Source: Heliobacterium chlorum
GTDB lineage: Bacteria; Bacillota; Desulfitobacteriia; Heliobacteriales; Heliobacteriaceae
Reading direction: 5' to 3'
DNA: 64,000 nt
NCBI RefSeq assembly: GCF_014502795.1
Contig: NZ_JACVHF010000001.1
Span: 1 to 64,000, forward strand
In this document: positions 54,786-63,915 of the stretch, piece by piece
Layout of the letters: each line of letters begins with the position of its first letter
Position numbering within the stretch: position 1 is the first letter of the stretch
Notes under the pieces: model-generated
Database searches by the model: none
Seen by the model: only the letters and a program-made list of their open reading frames with translations
What the model was told of the DNA's origin: nothing
Translations under genes and position numbers: made by a program

Positions 54786-55793
54786 ATGGAACAGAAAATC
54801 CTGACGATCCATATGCCTGCCCATGATCAGTTTAGCATCCGAAAAAACGTGCTCCGCCCTGCCAAAAGCAGTCCCACGGCCCGAGCGGCGATCGTGAGCG
54901 GAATTCACGGCGACGAGTTAGAAGGACTGTATACGTGCTATCTCATGAACCGATTTTTGCAAGAATTGCGCGAAAAATACCCAGAACGGTTTCGGGGGCA
55001 AGTCGATATCTATCCATCGGTGAACTCTCTGGGCTTAGGCAGTTTGACTCGTTCTTGGCCTTTTTTCAATGTAGACTTAAACCGCCAATTTCCCGGAAAC
55101 CGGGAAGGCCATGTGCCTCTACAAGCGGCTCATGCACTGCTTGAAGATTTAAAAGGTGCCGACTTGGTAGTGGACATCCATGCTAGCAACAGCTTTCTGC
55201 TGGAGATGCCCCAGATTCGTATGCAGGAGAGCTATGCCCCTTGTCTGCTGCCGCTGGCGGAAAAGGCCAATGTCGATATCATCTGGCTCCATGGGACTTC
55301 TACGGTGCTAGAGACGACATTAGCCACTAATTTAAATGAGTGCAATATTCCCACGTTGGTTGTGGAAATGGGCATCGGACAGCGACTCAAGCCGATTTAT
55401 TCAGAGCGACTCATGAAGGGGCTGATTCGCTTGCTGCAGGATTTAGACATCTTGCGCTTGCCGGAAGAGGAACTACCCTTCGTCTGTCAGCCTCGACGGA
55501 TGTATGACAATGAGGTTTGGTACTTCAATGCGGAAGCATCGGGTTTGTTTGTCGCTGAACCAAGTATATTTGGCGAGTGGGTCAATGAAGGAGATGTGAT
55601 CGGCCGGATCGTCGATCCCCTAAAAGGGAACGACTTACAAGTCATCACCAGCCCACGTCAAGGGTTGCTCTTTACTTTAAGAGAGCATCCAGTCGTCTAT
55701 GAAGGCTCCCTGGTGGCCCGCTTGATATTGCCGCCGAAACCGATGCCTATGTCGATAGAGTCTGCTGGAGAGGACGGTGGCTGTCATGCTTGA
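54786..55793 (+). CDS. Succinylglutamate desuccinylase/aspartoacylase family protein 1
   Basis: A 335-residue zinc enzyme. ATG 54786 follows AAAGGAGG by about eight bases; the frame is open from 54591 inside the previous gene. The zinc ligands are in SGIHGDELEGL (HxxE) and VVDIHASN; the M14-like catalytic Glu is probably in LVVEMGIG. A C-terminal strand domain (about 245-325; EASGLFVAE to GSLVARLIL) is typical of the AstE/AspA group. It would remove an acyl or amino-acid group from an amide bond. The next gene is a diverged paralogue. Confidence 0.85.
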   Translation: MEQKILTIHMPAHDQFSIRKNVLRPAKSSPTARAAIVSGIHGDELEGLYTCYLMNRFLQELREKYPERFRGQVDIYPSVNSLGLGSLTRSWPFFNVDLNRQFPGNREGHVPLQAAHALLEDLKGADLVVDIHASNSFLLEMPQIRMQESYAPCLLPLAEKANVDIIWLHGTSTVLETTLATNLNECNIPTLVVEMGIGQRLKPIYSERLMKGLIRLLQDLDILRLPEEELPFVCQPRRMYDNEVWYFNAEASGLFVAEPSIFGEWVNEGDVIGRIVDPLKGNDLQVITSPRQGLLFTLREHPVVYEGSLVARLILPPKPMPMSIESAGEDGGCHA

Positions 55794-56769
55794 GCCCATT
55801 TTGGAACTGAATATCCCTTTTCGGGAACCGATGGTTCTATATAAAAATGAATTTCGAGGCAGCGGGGATGGCCCGATCATCTCCTTAGTTGCGGGGATGC
55901 ACGGTGATGAAATCAGCGCTACATACTTATTGACCCGGCTCGCTGCTTTTTTAGAGCGCGTCGTTCGGGGCATGGAACCTCATTTTAACCTGCGGGGGAC
56001 GGTCCGATTGATCCCCATCGTCAATGTACCAGGCATTAACTTTGCCAACCGCAACTGGCCCTTCGATGGGACCGACATCAACCGCATGTTTCCAGGCTAC
56101 AATCTCGGTGAGACGACGCAGCGTATCGCCGACGGTGTTTTCCAAGGGACCCGTGATTCTCACTACGCCTTCGATGTACATGGTTCCAATGAGCAGTTTT
56201 ATGAGATTCCTCATGTCAGGGTTTTTTCCCAAAACGAAAAAGATATGGAATTGGCCTCTTATCTGCGCTGCCGATATGTGCTGAAAAGGGAACTGACACC
56301 GCTGTACAAAACGCAGCTCTCATACCATTGGAAGGAATCCGGCATTTCAACGAGCATTCTCATGCTTGGCGTAGCTCGTCAAATCGATGATGTGATCGTG
56401 AACCATATGTACGAGGGGCTCATCGATTACATGTTGGCGACGGAAATCTTGGAAGGACCGCCGCCTGCTCCGCCTCTCGAAATCCCCACCTTCGGACGGA
56501 AGAACACTCACCTGGTTCTGTCCCAGGCGGCAGGTATCTTTCGCCCCTTCGTCCAAGCCGGATCGATGCTACGTAAAGGAGAACCGATGGGACAAATCTT
56601 GAACATCTTAACCGGTCAGTTGGAAGAGGAGGTCCGGGCTCCCGCATCGGGATTACTGGCCAGTTTGCGGATGTATCCACTAGTCTACGAAAAGGAACTC
56701 CTGGCTCGAATCTTCACGACCATGGAAAACCCCTTGTCTACATCGGATGTCTGGTACCAGGAACAATAA
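55786..56769 (+). CDS. Succinylglutamate desuccinylase/aspartoacylase family protein 2
   Basis: A 327-residue paralogue of the previous protein. ATG 55786 is chosen over GTG 55777, which is too near the GGAGAGGA ribosome site; the gene overlaps its neighbour by eight bases. Zinc ligands are in AGMHGDEISATYL and AFDVHGSN; the C-terminal strand domain (AAGIFRPFVQAGSML to KELLARIF) is kept. Both copies keep the metal site, so a two-step or heteromeric deacylation is possible. Last gene of the unit; 115 bp later the methyltransferase begins under its own promoter. Confidence 0.83.
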   Translation: MLEPILELNIPFREPMVLYKNEFRGSGDGPIISLVAGMHGDEISATYLLTRLAAFLERVVRGMEPHFNLRGTVRLIPIVNVPGINFANRNWPFDGTDINRMFPGYNLGETTQRIADGVFQGTRDSHYAFDVHGSNEQFYEIPHVRVFSQNEKDMELASYLRCRYVLKRELTPLYKTQLSYHWKESGISTSILMLGVARQIDDVIVNHMYEGLIDYMLATEILEGPPPAPPLEIPTFGRKNTHLVLSQAAGIFRPFVQAGSMLRKGEPMGQILNILTGQLEEEVRAPASGLLASLRMYPLVYEKELLARIFTTMENPLSTSDVWYQEQ

Positions 56770-56862
56770 AGGGGCTAGCCCTCGGGCGGCCTCTTTTCCT
56801 ATTTCAGCACATCCTAAAGAGGTAAAATCCACTCCTTCGATTTTTGCTGGATAAACTTGTGT

Positions 56863-56868
56863 TATACT
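56863..56868 (+). promoter_or_regulatory. Possible -10 box of the THUMP methyltransferase
   Basis: TATACT with a predicted transcription start near 56875. A convincing -35 was not seen. With so short a leader the ATG at 56885 would lack a ribosome site. Confidence 0.35.
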
Positions 56869-56899
56869 ACAGTCATATGATGGAATGCAGGTGAATGAT

Positions 56900-58066
56900 T
56901 TGGCACGAATTGAACTCATCGCGACGACCGCCTTTGGGTTAGAGGCGGTCGTCGCCCGTGAACTGCGCAACTTGGGCTACGAAGAATTGACCGTCGAGGA
57001 TGGAAAAATCACCTTCACTGCCGATGAATCGGCCATCTGCCGGTGCAATCTCTGGCTGCGCTCGGCAGACCGGGTGCTGATCAAGGTTGGCGCATTCCCA
57101 GCGACGACCTTTGAAGAACTATTTCAAGGAGTAAAAGCTCTGCCTTGGCCCGATTGGCTCCCGGAGGACGCCAACTTTCCTGTGGAAGGCAAGTCGGTCC
57201 GTTCCAAGCTGTTCAGCGTCTCCGACTGCCAAGCGATCACCAAAAAAGCGATCGTGGAGAAGATGAAACAAGCTTATCACCGCTCTTGGTTTGACGAAAA
57301 GGGTCCACGGTACACGATCGAAGTGGCCTTGCTGAAAGATATGGCTACGTTGACCATCGACACGAGCGGCTCCGGTCTCCATAAACGAGGGTACCGCCAG
57401 TTGGTGGGACAAGCCCCGTTAAAAGAGACCTTGGCGGCGGCCATGATCCAATTGAGCCCCTGGCGTCATGACCGGGTGCTCGTCGACCCCTTCTGCGGGT
57501 CTGGCACCATTCCGATTGAAGCTGCCCTGATTGGACTGAACCTGGCGCCGGGGTTACAGCGTGAATTCGCTGCGGAAAAATGGGGGAACGTCCCGGAGAA
57601 GCGCTGGAAGGAAGCCCGCGATGAAGCCCAGAGCTTGGCCCAGCGGGACCGGGAGCTGCGTATCACTGGTACCGATATCGACGAAAAGGTGCTCAGCTTA
57701 GCCCGCTACCACGCCCGTCAAGCCGGTGTAGAAGGGAAAATTCATCTACAGCGCCAGCCGATGGCTGAGCTCCGCTCCCGCTACAAATACGGCTTTATCA
57801 TCTGCAATCCTCCCTATGGGGAGCGACTCGGCGAAGAAGATGAGGTGAAAAAGCTGTACCGGGAAATGGGTCAAGTCTTTGGCGCTTTAGATACATGGTC
57901 TTATCTGGTACTGACGGCCTATCCCCAGTTTGAACGCTTTTTTGGCCGCCGAGCCGATAAAAAGCGCAAGCTCTACAACGGGCGCATCCAGTGCAACTAC
58001 TATCAGTTTTATGGACCTCGCCCGCCGAAGCGCGAAGAAGGGACCGAAAACGGGATAGATGAATAA
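56900..58066 (+). CDS. THUMP-domain class I RNA methyltransferase
   Basis: A 388-residue protein. TTG 56900 is chosen because AGGTGA ends six bases before it and family proteins start (M)ARIELIATTAFGLEA; ATG 56885 is the alternative. The N-terminal ferredoxin-like and THUMP domains span about 1-155. The SAM domain has DPFCGSGTIPIEAAL and the catalytic NPPYGERLG of N2-methylguanine enzymes. Most similar to the YpsC/RlmL-N type that methylates 23S rRNA G2445. Confidence 0.85.
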   Translation: MARIELIATTAFGLEAVVARELRNLGYEELTVEDGKITFTADESAICRCNLWLRSADRVLIKVGAFPATTFEELFQGVKALPWPDWLPEDANFPVEGKSVRSKLFSVSDCQAITKKAIVEKMKQAYHRSWFDEKGPRYTIEVALLKDMATLTIDTSGSGLHKRGYRQLVGQAPLKETLAAAMIQLSPWRHDRVLVDPFCGSGTIPIEAALIGLNLAPGLQREFAAEKWGNVPEKRWKEARDEAQSLAQRDRELRITGTDIDEKVLSLARYHARQAGVEGKIHLQRQPMAELRSRYKYGFIICNPPYGERLGEEDEVKKLYREMGQVFGALDTWSYLVLTAYPQFERFFGRRADKKRKLYNGRIQCNYYQFYGPRPPKREEGTENGIDE

Positions 58067-58100
58067 CAGAAATTATCGCCCGATGTTCTTGTAAAAAAGA

Positions 58101-58140
58101 AAAAAGAGTGGATCTGTTTTAGCGCAGGTCCACTCTTTTT
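58101..58140. terminator. Bidirectional terminator
   Basis: A 16-bp stem (AAAAAGAGTGGATCTG / CAGGTCCACTCTTTTT, one G-U pair) with T runs on both strands lies between the convergent methyltransferase and transporter genes. Confidence 0.85.
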
Positions 58141-58151
58141 TCTATGCCTTT

Positions 58152-60086
58152 TTAATAAATCAGGCCGACCATTTCCCAGTATGGAACAGATAGACTGACA
58201 GATAGCAAACAGACGATGCAATAGAGGAAAGCCAGATTACGTGTTTGACGGTGTTCAAACAGTTTTTTTCCGGTTCCCGTTTCATCTAACATCGTCAAGT
58301 ACATGATGTTTTGATGAGGTAAGAACCAAAGATTGCTGGACAATAGCAAAACAAGACCTACGACAAAAGGACTTACGTGCATGGCATTACAAAGGGGCAT
58401 GATGGTCAACATACCGACCAGCAGTGCAGGCGTGATCGGGAGGATGAAGCGCAGCAGCATGATGTAAATGACTAGGGACAGCAAAAAGGTTAATTGGTTG
58501 CCCATGAACATTTCCAAAAGCGGTTGTAGGTAATGGGATAAGGCCTCCGTCAACCCACTATCTTTCATGGCGTTGCCAAATCCGAGCATGGAACCGAAGG
58601 TGATGAGAAAACCCCAATCAATATCAGAGCGAATCGTCTTGTCAGTAAGCACGGAACAGCTATAAAGAATGAGGAAACTCGCTAAAGCAACCCAGGCACC
58701 ATCGACATGATGCCATGATTGGGTTAGAAATCCGAGAAGAGACAGGCTGATCGCCAGAAAAGAGACTTTTTCTTCCCGAGTCATAGGTCCTAACACTTTC
58801 AGTTGAGCCGCAACAATATCGGGTTTGAACTGAAGATTCTCCTTGTGCGGATATAGAAAAAGAATAGATAGGAAAGATAAAATGAGAAAGGAGATCCCCA
58901 TCGGTGCAGCATCGAAAAACCAGGTCCCGTATGAAATAGACTGAGCCACTTCTCGAGGAAGAAGACCAAGGATCAGGTAGCAGACAGCGGCTCCGTTCAT
59001 AAACAAAAATGACATGTGACCAAAGCCGAGGAGACAACTCATCGTCAACCCAGTGGAGCCATTGCTGCAGTTGGGGAGACGCAACGTCTCTGTCAGTGAA
59101 GCGACCATCGGTGCGATGAGGGATGTTCGTCCATTGGAAGAAGGGATTACCGGTGTGAGCAATGTGCCGGCTATGGCCCACGCCAAGGTCTGCCCCACAT
59201 AGTTCGGAGGGAAGCGTAAAACCACGTGCAATGCCAATCGGTATAGCAGTCCCGTTCGGAAAACTCCTGCTGTCAAAGCCGATACACCGAGGATGAGGAA
59301 CCAGGACGTATTGGAAAAGCCGGCAAAAGCCACGGCAGGTGTCGTCGCCTTTAAAAGTACCGCCGCTAAGGGCAGAGCGAGGGCGATCGCATGGGGCGAG
59401 AAAAGGTTAAAAGACCAGAAGACCGTCGACGCCCAAATGATCTCTAACAGGGCGATATGGGACGATCTCATCCCGATGGAGTTTAACCAAAAAAATAGAA
59501 GGCTCCCTAGAATAAGGGTGAACAAGACTATGAGCAGGGGTTTTTTGTTATTGATAAGTTCGAACCAAATGGAACCACCGGCATCTAGAGGATAATCAGG
59601 AACCGCCGATAGGTGCCTTAGATGCGGCGGATGGTTCTCCTCCGCATCATCTGCTGGAGGGTTATCATGACCGGAGCGAATCGCCAGTCGCTGTGATAAC
59701 AGTTTAGCCAGAGCGATGGAGAGGCTCTGATGTTTTTTTAGCAGCTCGTCAAAACGTTCTTTCGACAAACGGGCGAGACGGCATGGAGTCAATGATTTCG
59801 CCGTCGCTGTTCGGTAAACCTCGGAGAGCAAAGACTGTTCTCCAAAACAATCTCTAGGTCCATACTGGGCTAGAATCAACGGGTTTTCACCCTTTACCCG
59901 TTCACGATAGACGGATACCCAACCTTCCTTGATTATGTACAAGGCATCCCCCGGATCACCTTCATAGAAAATCACCTGTCCTGCGGGGATATGAACTTCT
60001 TCAAACTCAGGGAGTAACTTGGCTCGATTAACGCGATCTAAGTCCGAAAAGATGGAGATATCTAACAAGCGCAAATCGTCGTCCAA
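58152..60086 (-). CDS. cNMP-binding domain fused to SLC13-type transporter
   Basis: A 644-residue fusion. TTG 60086 is preferred since GTG 60098 overlaps the GGAGG site. Residues about 10-140 are a cyclic-nucleotide-binding domain: FYEGDPGDALYIIKEGWVSVYR and the phosphate-cassette-like FGEQSLLSEVYRTATAKSL, where FGE and RTA keep most of the consensus. After a linker (about 145-180) there are roughly 11-12 membrane segments of the divalent anion/Na+ symporter (DASS, SLC13/ArsB-like) superfamily, including TLLTPVIPSSNGRTSLIAPM and PITPALLVGMLTIMP. The cytoplasmic domain may gate transport in response to cAMP, cGMP or another ligand. The transported anion is not known. Confidence 0.8.
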   Translation of the reverse strand: MDDDLRLLDISIFSDLDRVNRAKLLPEFEEVHIPAGQVIFYEGDPGDALYIIKEGWVSVYRERVKGENPLILAQYGPRDCFGEQSLLSEVYRTATAKSLTPCRLARLSKERFDELLKKHQSLSIALAKLLSQRLAIRSGHDNPPADDAEENHPPHLRHLSAVPDYPLDAGGSIWFELINNKKPLLIVLFTLILGSLLFFWLNSIGMRSSHIALLEIIWASTVFWSFNLFSPHAIALALPLAAVLLKATTPAVAFAGFSNTSWFLILGVSALTAGVFRTGLLYRLALHVVLRFPPNYVGQTLAWAIAGTLLTPVIPSSNGRTSLIAPMVASLTETLRLPNCSNGSTGLTMSCLLGFGHMSFLFMNGAAVCYLILGLLPREVAQSISYGTWFFDAAPMGISFLILSFLSILFLYPHKENLQFKPDIVAAQLKVLGPMTREEKVSFLAISLSLLGFLTQSWHHVDGAWVALASFLILYSCSVLTDKTIRSDIDWGFLITFGSMLGFGNAMKDSGLTEALSHYLQPLLEMFMGNQLTFLLSLVIYIMLLRFILPITPALLVGMLTIMPLCNAMHVSPFVVGLVLLLSSNLWFLPHQNIMYLTMLDETGTGKKLFEHRQTRNLAFLYCIVCLLSVSLSVPYWEMVGLIY

Positions 60087-60219
60087 ACAGAGGGTCACCT
60101 CCGGTGCGATTCAACAGGTTCTGAGCACAATATATTTTTCCATAATCACCTTATAACTCTTAGGTCTGAATGTCAATATATAACATTTATTCCAATGGAG
60201 AACCCTAGGAGTGATATTT

Positions 60220-60252
60220 AAAAAGCAGCAGCCCCGGCAGGTGCCGAGGCTG
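60220..60252 (-). terminator. Terminator of the small gene at 60273
   Basis: CAGCCTCGGC / GCCGGGGCTG on the minus strand, with a T run (A run at 60220-60224 on the + strand). Confidence 0.7.
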
Positions 60253-60272
60253 TATCGCGATACTTGGATGAT

Positions 60273-60431
60273 TTATTCTTCTGTGTTGTCGGCGTGGGGA
60301 ACGAAGGCTTTACTGCGTTTTTTCGGTGCCTTCACGCCAGGAGCCACCTCACCGGGTTTACCGAGGCGGTCCCACAGCTCTTTCAATTCCTCAGGAGACA
60401 AAACATAGGAACGCACTTCTGTACCGTTCAT
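60273..60431 (-). CDS. Small hypothetical protein
   Basis: A 52-residue frame, MNGTEVRSYVLSPEELKELW at its start and a basic-acidic C terminus (KAPKKRSKAFVPHADNTEE). AAAGGCGG lies seven bases before the ATG, and a good terminator follows the stop codon. An in-frame ATG at 60449 would add six residues but has no ribosome site. No family is recognised. The terminator makes this a likely real gene although very short. Confidence 0.55.
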   Translation of the reverse strand: MNGTEVRSYVLSPEELKELWDRLGKPGEVAPGVKAPKKRSKAFVPHADNTEE

Positions 60432-60553
60432 CCCTGTACCGCCTTTCATGAGTCAAATTCGATAGATAAGCCATTTTAACGCGAAATAGGTTAGAAGTAA
60501 ACAGGGAATTAGAGGGAGACACTTTTTGAGAGGATTTCAGCAGGCCCTTGGGA

Positions 60554-60562
60554 TGATATAAT
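60554..60562 (+). promoter_or_regulatory. Extended -10 promoter of the 60615 gene and tex
   Basis: TGATATAAT, consensus extended -10. The TTTCAG 16 bp upstream is a weak -35. Confidence 0.5.
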
Positions 60563-60614
60563 AACAAAGATCAGGTACTATAACTGAACGTTTTAAAGAG
60601 AAAGGAAAACACCG

Positions 60615-60791
60615 ATGAGTGAGAACAGCAACGACAAAAATATGGATCTGATGCGCAAGATCATAGAGCAGAAAAAAGCAAAAAGCGCCAACCAGGGACA
60701 TAAAAAAGGAGCTAAAGATGGACAAAGCGGACCCGTTTTTGCCCGTCCCGGCGTAAAGACCCGCAAACAGGGCGGCCTCTTTGATAAATAG
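60615..60791 (+). CDS. Small basic hypothetical protein upstream of tex
   Basis: A 58-residue, Lys-rich frame (MSENSNDKNMDLMRKIIEQK at the start, FARPGVKTRKQGGLFDK at the end). AAAGGA lies about ten bases before the ATG, under an extended -10 promoter. It ends 66 bases before tex and is probably cotranscribed. Composition suggests a nucleic-acid- or ribosome-associated peptide, but no family is recognised. Confidence 0.5.
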   Translation: MSENSNDKNMDLMRKIIEQKKAKSANQGHKKGAKDGQSGPVFARPGVKTRKQGGLFDK

Positions 60792-60857
60792 GGGTGCCAG
60801 GGCGACCCTTGAGGGTATGCCGACCCCCAAGGTATTCAGCGATAAAGGAGAGGTACC

Positions 60858-63017
60858 TTGTTTTCTGAGATTATTGCCAAGGAACTGGGATTAAAGCAGT
60901 CTAACACGGCCAAAGCGATTGAATTGCTCGATGAGGGAAATACGATTCCCTTCATCGCCCGATACCGCAAAGAAGCCACCGGAGAAATGGATGAAAACCA
61001 GCTTCGTGAACTGGCTGACCGGCTTACGTACTTAAGAAACTTAACCCAGCGTAAGGAAGAAGTACAACGAACCATCGAAGAGCAAGGCAAGTGGTCTGCT
61101 GAATTAGCTTCTGCCCTGAATAAGGCGAAGACGCTAGCTGAGGTAGAAGATATCTATCTGCCCTACCGGCCTAAGCGTAAAACTCGCGCCAGCCAAGCTA
61201 GGGAGCGGGGGCTCGAGCCGCTGGCTCGGATCATCCGCGCTCAGGAGATCCGCCAGGGTACACCCGAAGAAGTCGCCGCGCCTTACGTCAACCCAGAAAA
61301 AGAAGTGCCCGACGCAAAGGCGGCCTTGCAAGGTGCCTTGGACATCATCGCCGAAGAGGTAGCTGAAGAGGCCGACATCCGGCGCTGGATCCGGGAATTC
61401 ACCTTCCGAAAAGGCGTACTGCAATCGAAAGCCGTCGATAGTTCTGTATCAACAGCCTATGATATGTATTACGATTACCAGGAGCCCGTCGCCAAAATTC
61501 CGCCGCACCGTGTCCTGGCGATCAACCGAGGTGAGCGGGAAAAAGTCTTGAAGGTGAAAATCGAGGTGGAAGGGGAGGCGGTGAGCCGCTTTCTGGAAAA
61601 CCGGATCCTCAGCCGACCATCGATCTTCTCGGATCTCCTCAAGGATACGCTGCAGGACAGCTATAAGCGCCTCTTAGCCCCAGCGATGGAGAGGGAATTG
61701 CGCAACGAAATGACGGAAAAAGCGGAAGAGCAGGCCATGAAGGTCTTTCAGGCCAACCTAAAGAACCTGCTCATGCAGCCGCCCATTGGTCGTCGCCGGG
61801 TTCTCAGCCTTGACCCGGGCTTTCGAACGGGGTGCAAATGGGCTGCTCTCTCGGAGACAGGCAGCCTAGCGGAAGTCGGCGTCATCTATCCCCATGAACC
61901 GCAAAAAAAGTGGGACGATGCCAAGCGGAGCATCCGGGACGTGGTGAAAAAATACGGCATCGAACTCATCGCCATCGGCAATGGTACGGCTAGCCGGGAG
62001 ACGGAAGCGCTGGTAGCGGAGACGATTCGGGACATGGAGCTGCCGGTCCAGTTTATCATCGTCAGCGAAGCCGGAGCATCGGTATACTCGGCCTCTCCCT
62101 TAGCGGGTGAAGAGTTTCCCCAGTTTGACCTCTCCTTGCGCAGTGCCGTCTCCATCGGCCGTCGATTGCAAGATCCCCTGGCGGAACTGGTAAAGATCGA
62201 GCCGAAAGCGCTCGGCGTCGGCCAGTATCAACACGATATGAACCAAAAGCGCCTGGAAGAAACTTTGGGAGCAGTCGTTGAGTCCTGTGTCAATACAGTT
62301 GGCGTGGACCTGAATACAGCTTCACCATCGCTCCTGCGCTATGTGGCCGGCGTCTCACCTCAAGTGGCCAAGAACATCGTCGCCTACCGGGAGGAAAAGG
62401 GGCCTTTCCGCAAACGAGCGGAATTGAAGAAAGTCAGCCGCCTAGGGCCGCAAGCCTTCCAGCAGTGCGCTGGTTTCGTCCGTATCCCTGACGGGGACAA
62501 TCCTTTGGAAAACACACCGGTTCACCCTGAGTCCTATGATGGTGCAGCCACACTGCTGAAAGCCTTAGGCTTTGTCCCAGCTGACATCAAAGGGCCACGC
62601 CACAGTGAGCTAAAGGCTGCCTTGAGCAAAGTCGATGCGGTAACGATGTCCCAAATAACGGGGCTTGGAGTACCTACGTTGAAGGATATCATTGAGGCTC
62701 TGATGAAACCGGGCCGCGACCCTCGAGAAGACCTGCCCAAACCGCGTTTTTCTTCGGACATCTTGTCTATTGAAAACTTAAAAGAAGGGATGATCCTCCA
62801 GGGGACGGTACGCAACGTCGTCGACTTTGGCGCCTTTGTCGATATCGGCGTCAAGCATGACGGCCTCGTGCACATCTCCCAGTTGGCCGACAAGTTCATT
62901 CGCCATCCCATGGAAGTGGTCGCTGTCGGTGATATTGTCACAGTCGCCGTCTTGTCTGTGGACCGTCAGCGGGAGCGGGTGGGGCTGACCATGAAGGGCG
63001 TACCCCAGCAGGCATAA
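60858..63017 (+). CDS. tex: Tex-family RNA-binding transcription accessory protein
   Basis: A 719-residue protein starting at TTG after AAAGGAGAGG. Order: N-terminal helical Tex domain (FIARYRKEATGEMDENQLREL), YqgF/RNase H-like domain with RVLSLDPGFRTGCKWA, a helix-hairpin-helix part (GVDLNTASPSLLRYVAGVSP, NIVAYREEKGPFRKRAELKK) and a C-terminal S1 domain (GTVRNVVDFGAFVDIGVKHDGLVHISQL). All usual domains are present. Tex binds RNA and influences transcription and stress tolerance. Confidence 0.95.
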   Translation: MFSEIIAKELGLKQSNTAKAIELLDEGNTIPFIARYRKEATGEMDENQLRELADRLTYLRNLTQRKEEVQRTIEEQGKWSAELASALNKAKTLAEVEDIYLPYRPKRKTRASQARERGLEPLARIIRAQEIRQGTPEEVAAPYVNPEKEVPDAKAALQGALDIIAEEVAEEADIRRWIREFTFRKGVLQSKAVDSSVSTAYDMYYDYQEPVAKIPPHRVLAINRGEREKVLKVKIEVEGEAVSRFLENRILSRPSIFSDLLKDTLQDSYKRLLAPAMERELRNEMTEKAEEQAMKVFQANLKNLLMQPPIGRRRVLSLDPGFRTGCKWAALSETGSLAEVGVIYPHEPQKKWDDAKRSIRDVVKKYGIELIAIGNGTASRETEALVAETIRDMELPVQFIIVSEAGASVYSASPLAGEEFPQFDLSLRSAVSIGRRLQDPLAELVKIEPKALGVGQYQHDMNQKRLEETLGAVVESCVNTVGVDLNTASPSLLRYVAGVSPQVAKNIVAYREEKGPFRKRAELKKVSRLGPQAFQQCAGFVRIPDGDNPLENTPVHPESYDGAATLLKALGFVPADIKGPRHSELKAALSKVDAVTMSQITGLGVPTLKDIIEALMKPGRDPREDLPKPRFSSDILSIENLKEGMILQGTVRNVVDFGAFVDIGVKHDGLVHISQLADKFIRHPMEVVAVGDIVTVAVLSVDRQRERVGLTMKGVPQQA

Positions 63018-63117
63018 CTCGAGTCGCCCAGCAGGTAGGCCGAATCGTTACTGTAACAACCTGTCCTTAGATTAAAGGAGTAGAAGGGTCTAAACGAAAT
63101 GTACCCGTTTGATAAGT

Positions 63118-63170
63118 AAAAGAGAAACTCCTTGGTAGGAAGTCCCCTATGCAAGGAGTTTCTCTTTTTC
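63118..63170 (+). terminator. Terminator after tex
   Basis: A 17-bp stem AAAAGAGAAACTCCTTG / CAAGGAGTTTCTCTTTT with a 17-nt loop and a T run. The remaining intergenic stretch to 63369 shows only a ribosome site. Confidence 0.85.
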
Positions 63171-63368
63171 GATCTACCATTTCAGCGATGAGTCGGGATT
63201 CGGTGACTTCGGAATCCAATTAATACAACTGCAATCCTTGTGTGGGAAAAATTTCTTTGTAGTGTGATGGGAAACACCTACTATCGATAGTCCGGCTCTA
63301 TATGCTAAACTAAACAAGAAAGAACAGTAAGTTAAAATCAAAAGATGTTGAATTTGAAGGTGATATTC

Positions 63369-63734
63369 ATGAAAACCGTCGCGCTTATCGCCCACGACAA
63401 GAAAAAGCAAGAAATGCTTGCCTTTGTCGAAGCCCACCTTTCTGTTTTAGCCCAATACAAGTTGATCGCGACCTCTACGACAGGTCGGTTGATTCGGGAG
63501 CATATGGGTCTTGACGTTGAAACGATGTTATCGGGTCCATTGGGAGGTGACCAGCAGATCGGAGCAAAAATCGCTACCGGGGACGTGGATATGGTGATCT
63601 TTTTGCGGGATCCCCTGACAGCTCAGCCTCACGAACCGGATATTACAGCCTTGTTACGAGTCTGCGATGTACATAACGTACCGGTCGCCACCAATGAACA
63701 GACAGCCCGCCTTTTATTTCTCAACTCGAACTAG
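63369..63734 (+). CDS. mgsA: Methylglyoxal synthase
   Basis: A 121-residue enzyme converting dihydroxyacetone phosphate to methylglyoxal. ATG 63369 fits the family N terminus [13 protein letters not shown]; the open frame extends to 63345. [22 protein letters not shown] and [15 protein letters not shown] are the conserved phosphate-binding and catalytic segments. It bypasses lower glycolysis when phosphate is short. Monocistronic. Confidence 0.95.
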   Translation: MKTVALIAHDKKKQEMLAFVEAHLSVLAQYKLIATSTTGRLIREHMGLDVETMLSGPLGGDQQIGAKIATGDVDMVIFLRDPLTAQPHEPDITALLRVCDVHNVPVATNEQTARLLFLNSN

Positions 63735-63741
63735 ATATAAA

Positions 63742-63781
63742 AAAATCCGGAAGACCAAAAGGAACAGGTCTTCCGGATTTT
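63742..63781 (+). terminator. Terminator after mgsA
   Basis: A 15-bp perfect stem AAAATCCGGAAGACC / GGTCTTCCGGATTTT with a 10-nt loop. Confidence 0.85.
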
Positions 63782-63915
63782 ACGCATAAAGGCATATCAA
63801 AAAGAAACGTTCTATTCGACAACGGATTCAGAAGGAAGAAGGATTATACACAATTTTGACTAATTATGTATCATAAAGCTGACTTATGAACTGAAAAATG
63901 AAAGAAGGAGTTTTT

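Noticed and set aside
63174..63437. 87-codon minus-strand frame over the mgsA start
   Set aside because: It covers the mgsA ribosome site and coding start antisense and has no ribosome site of its own.
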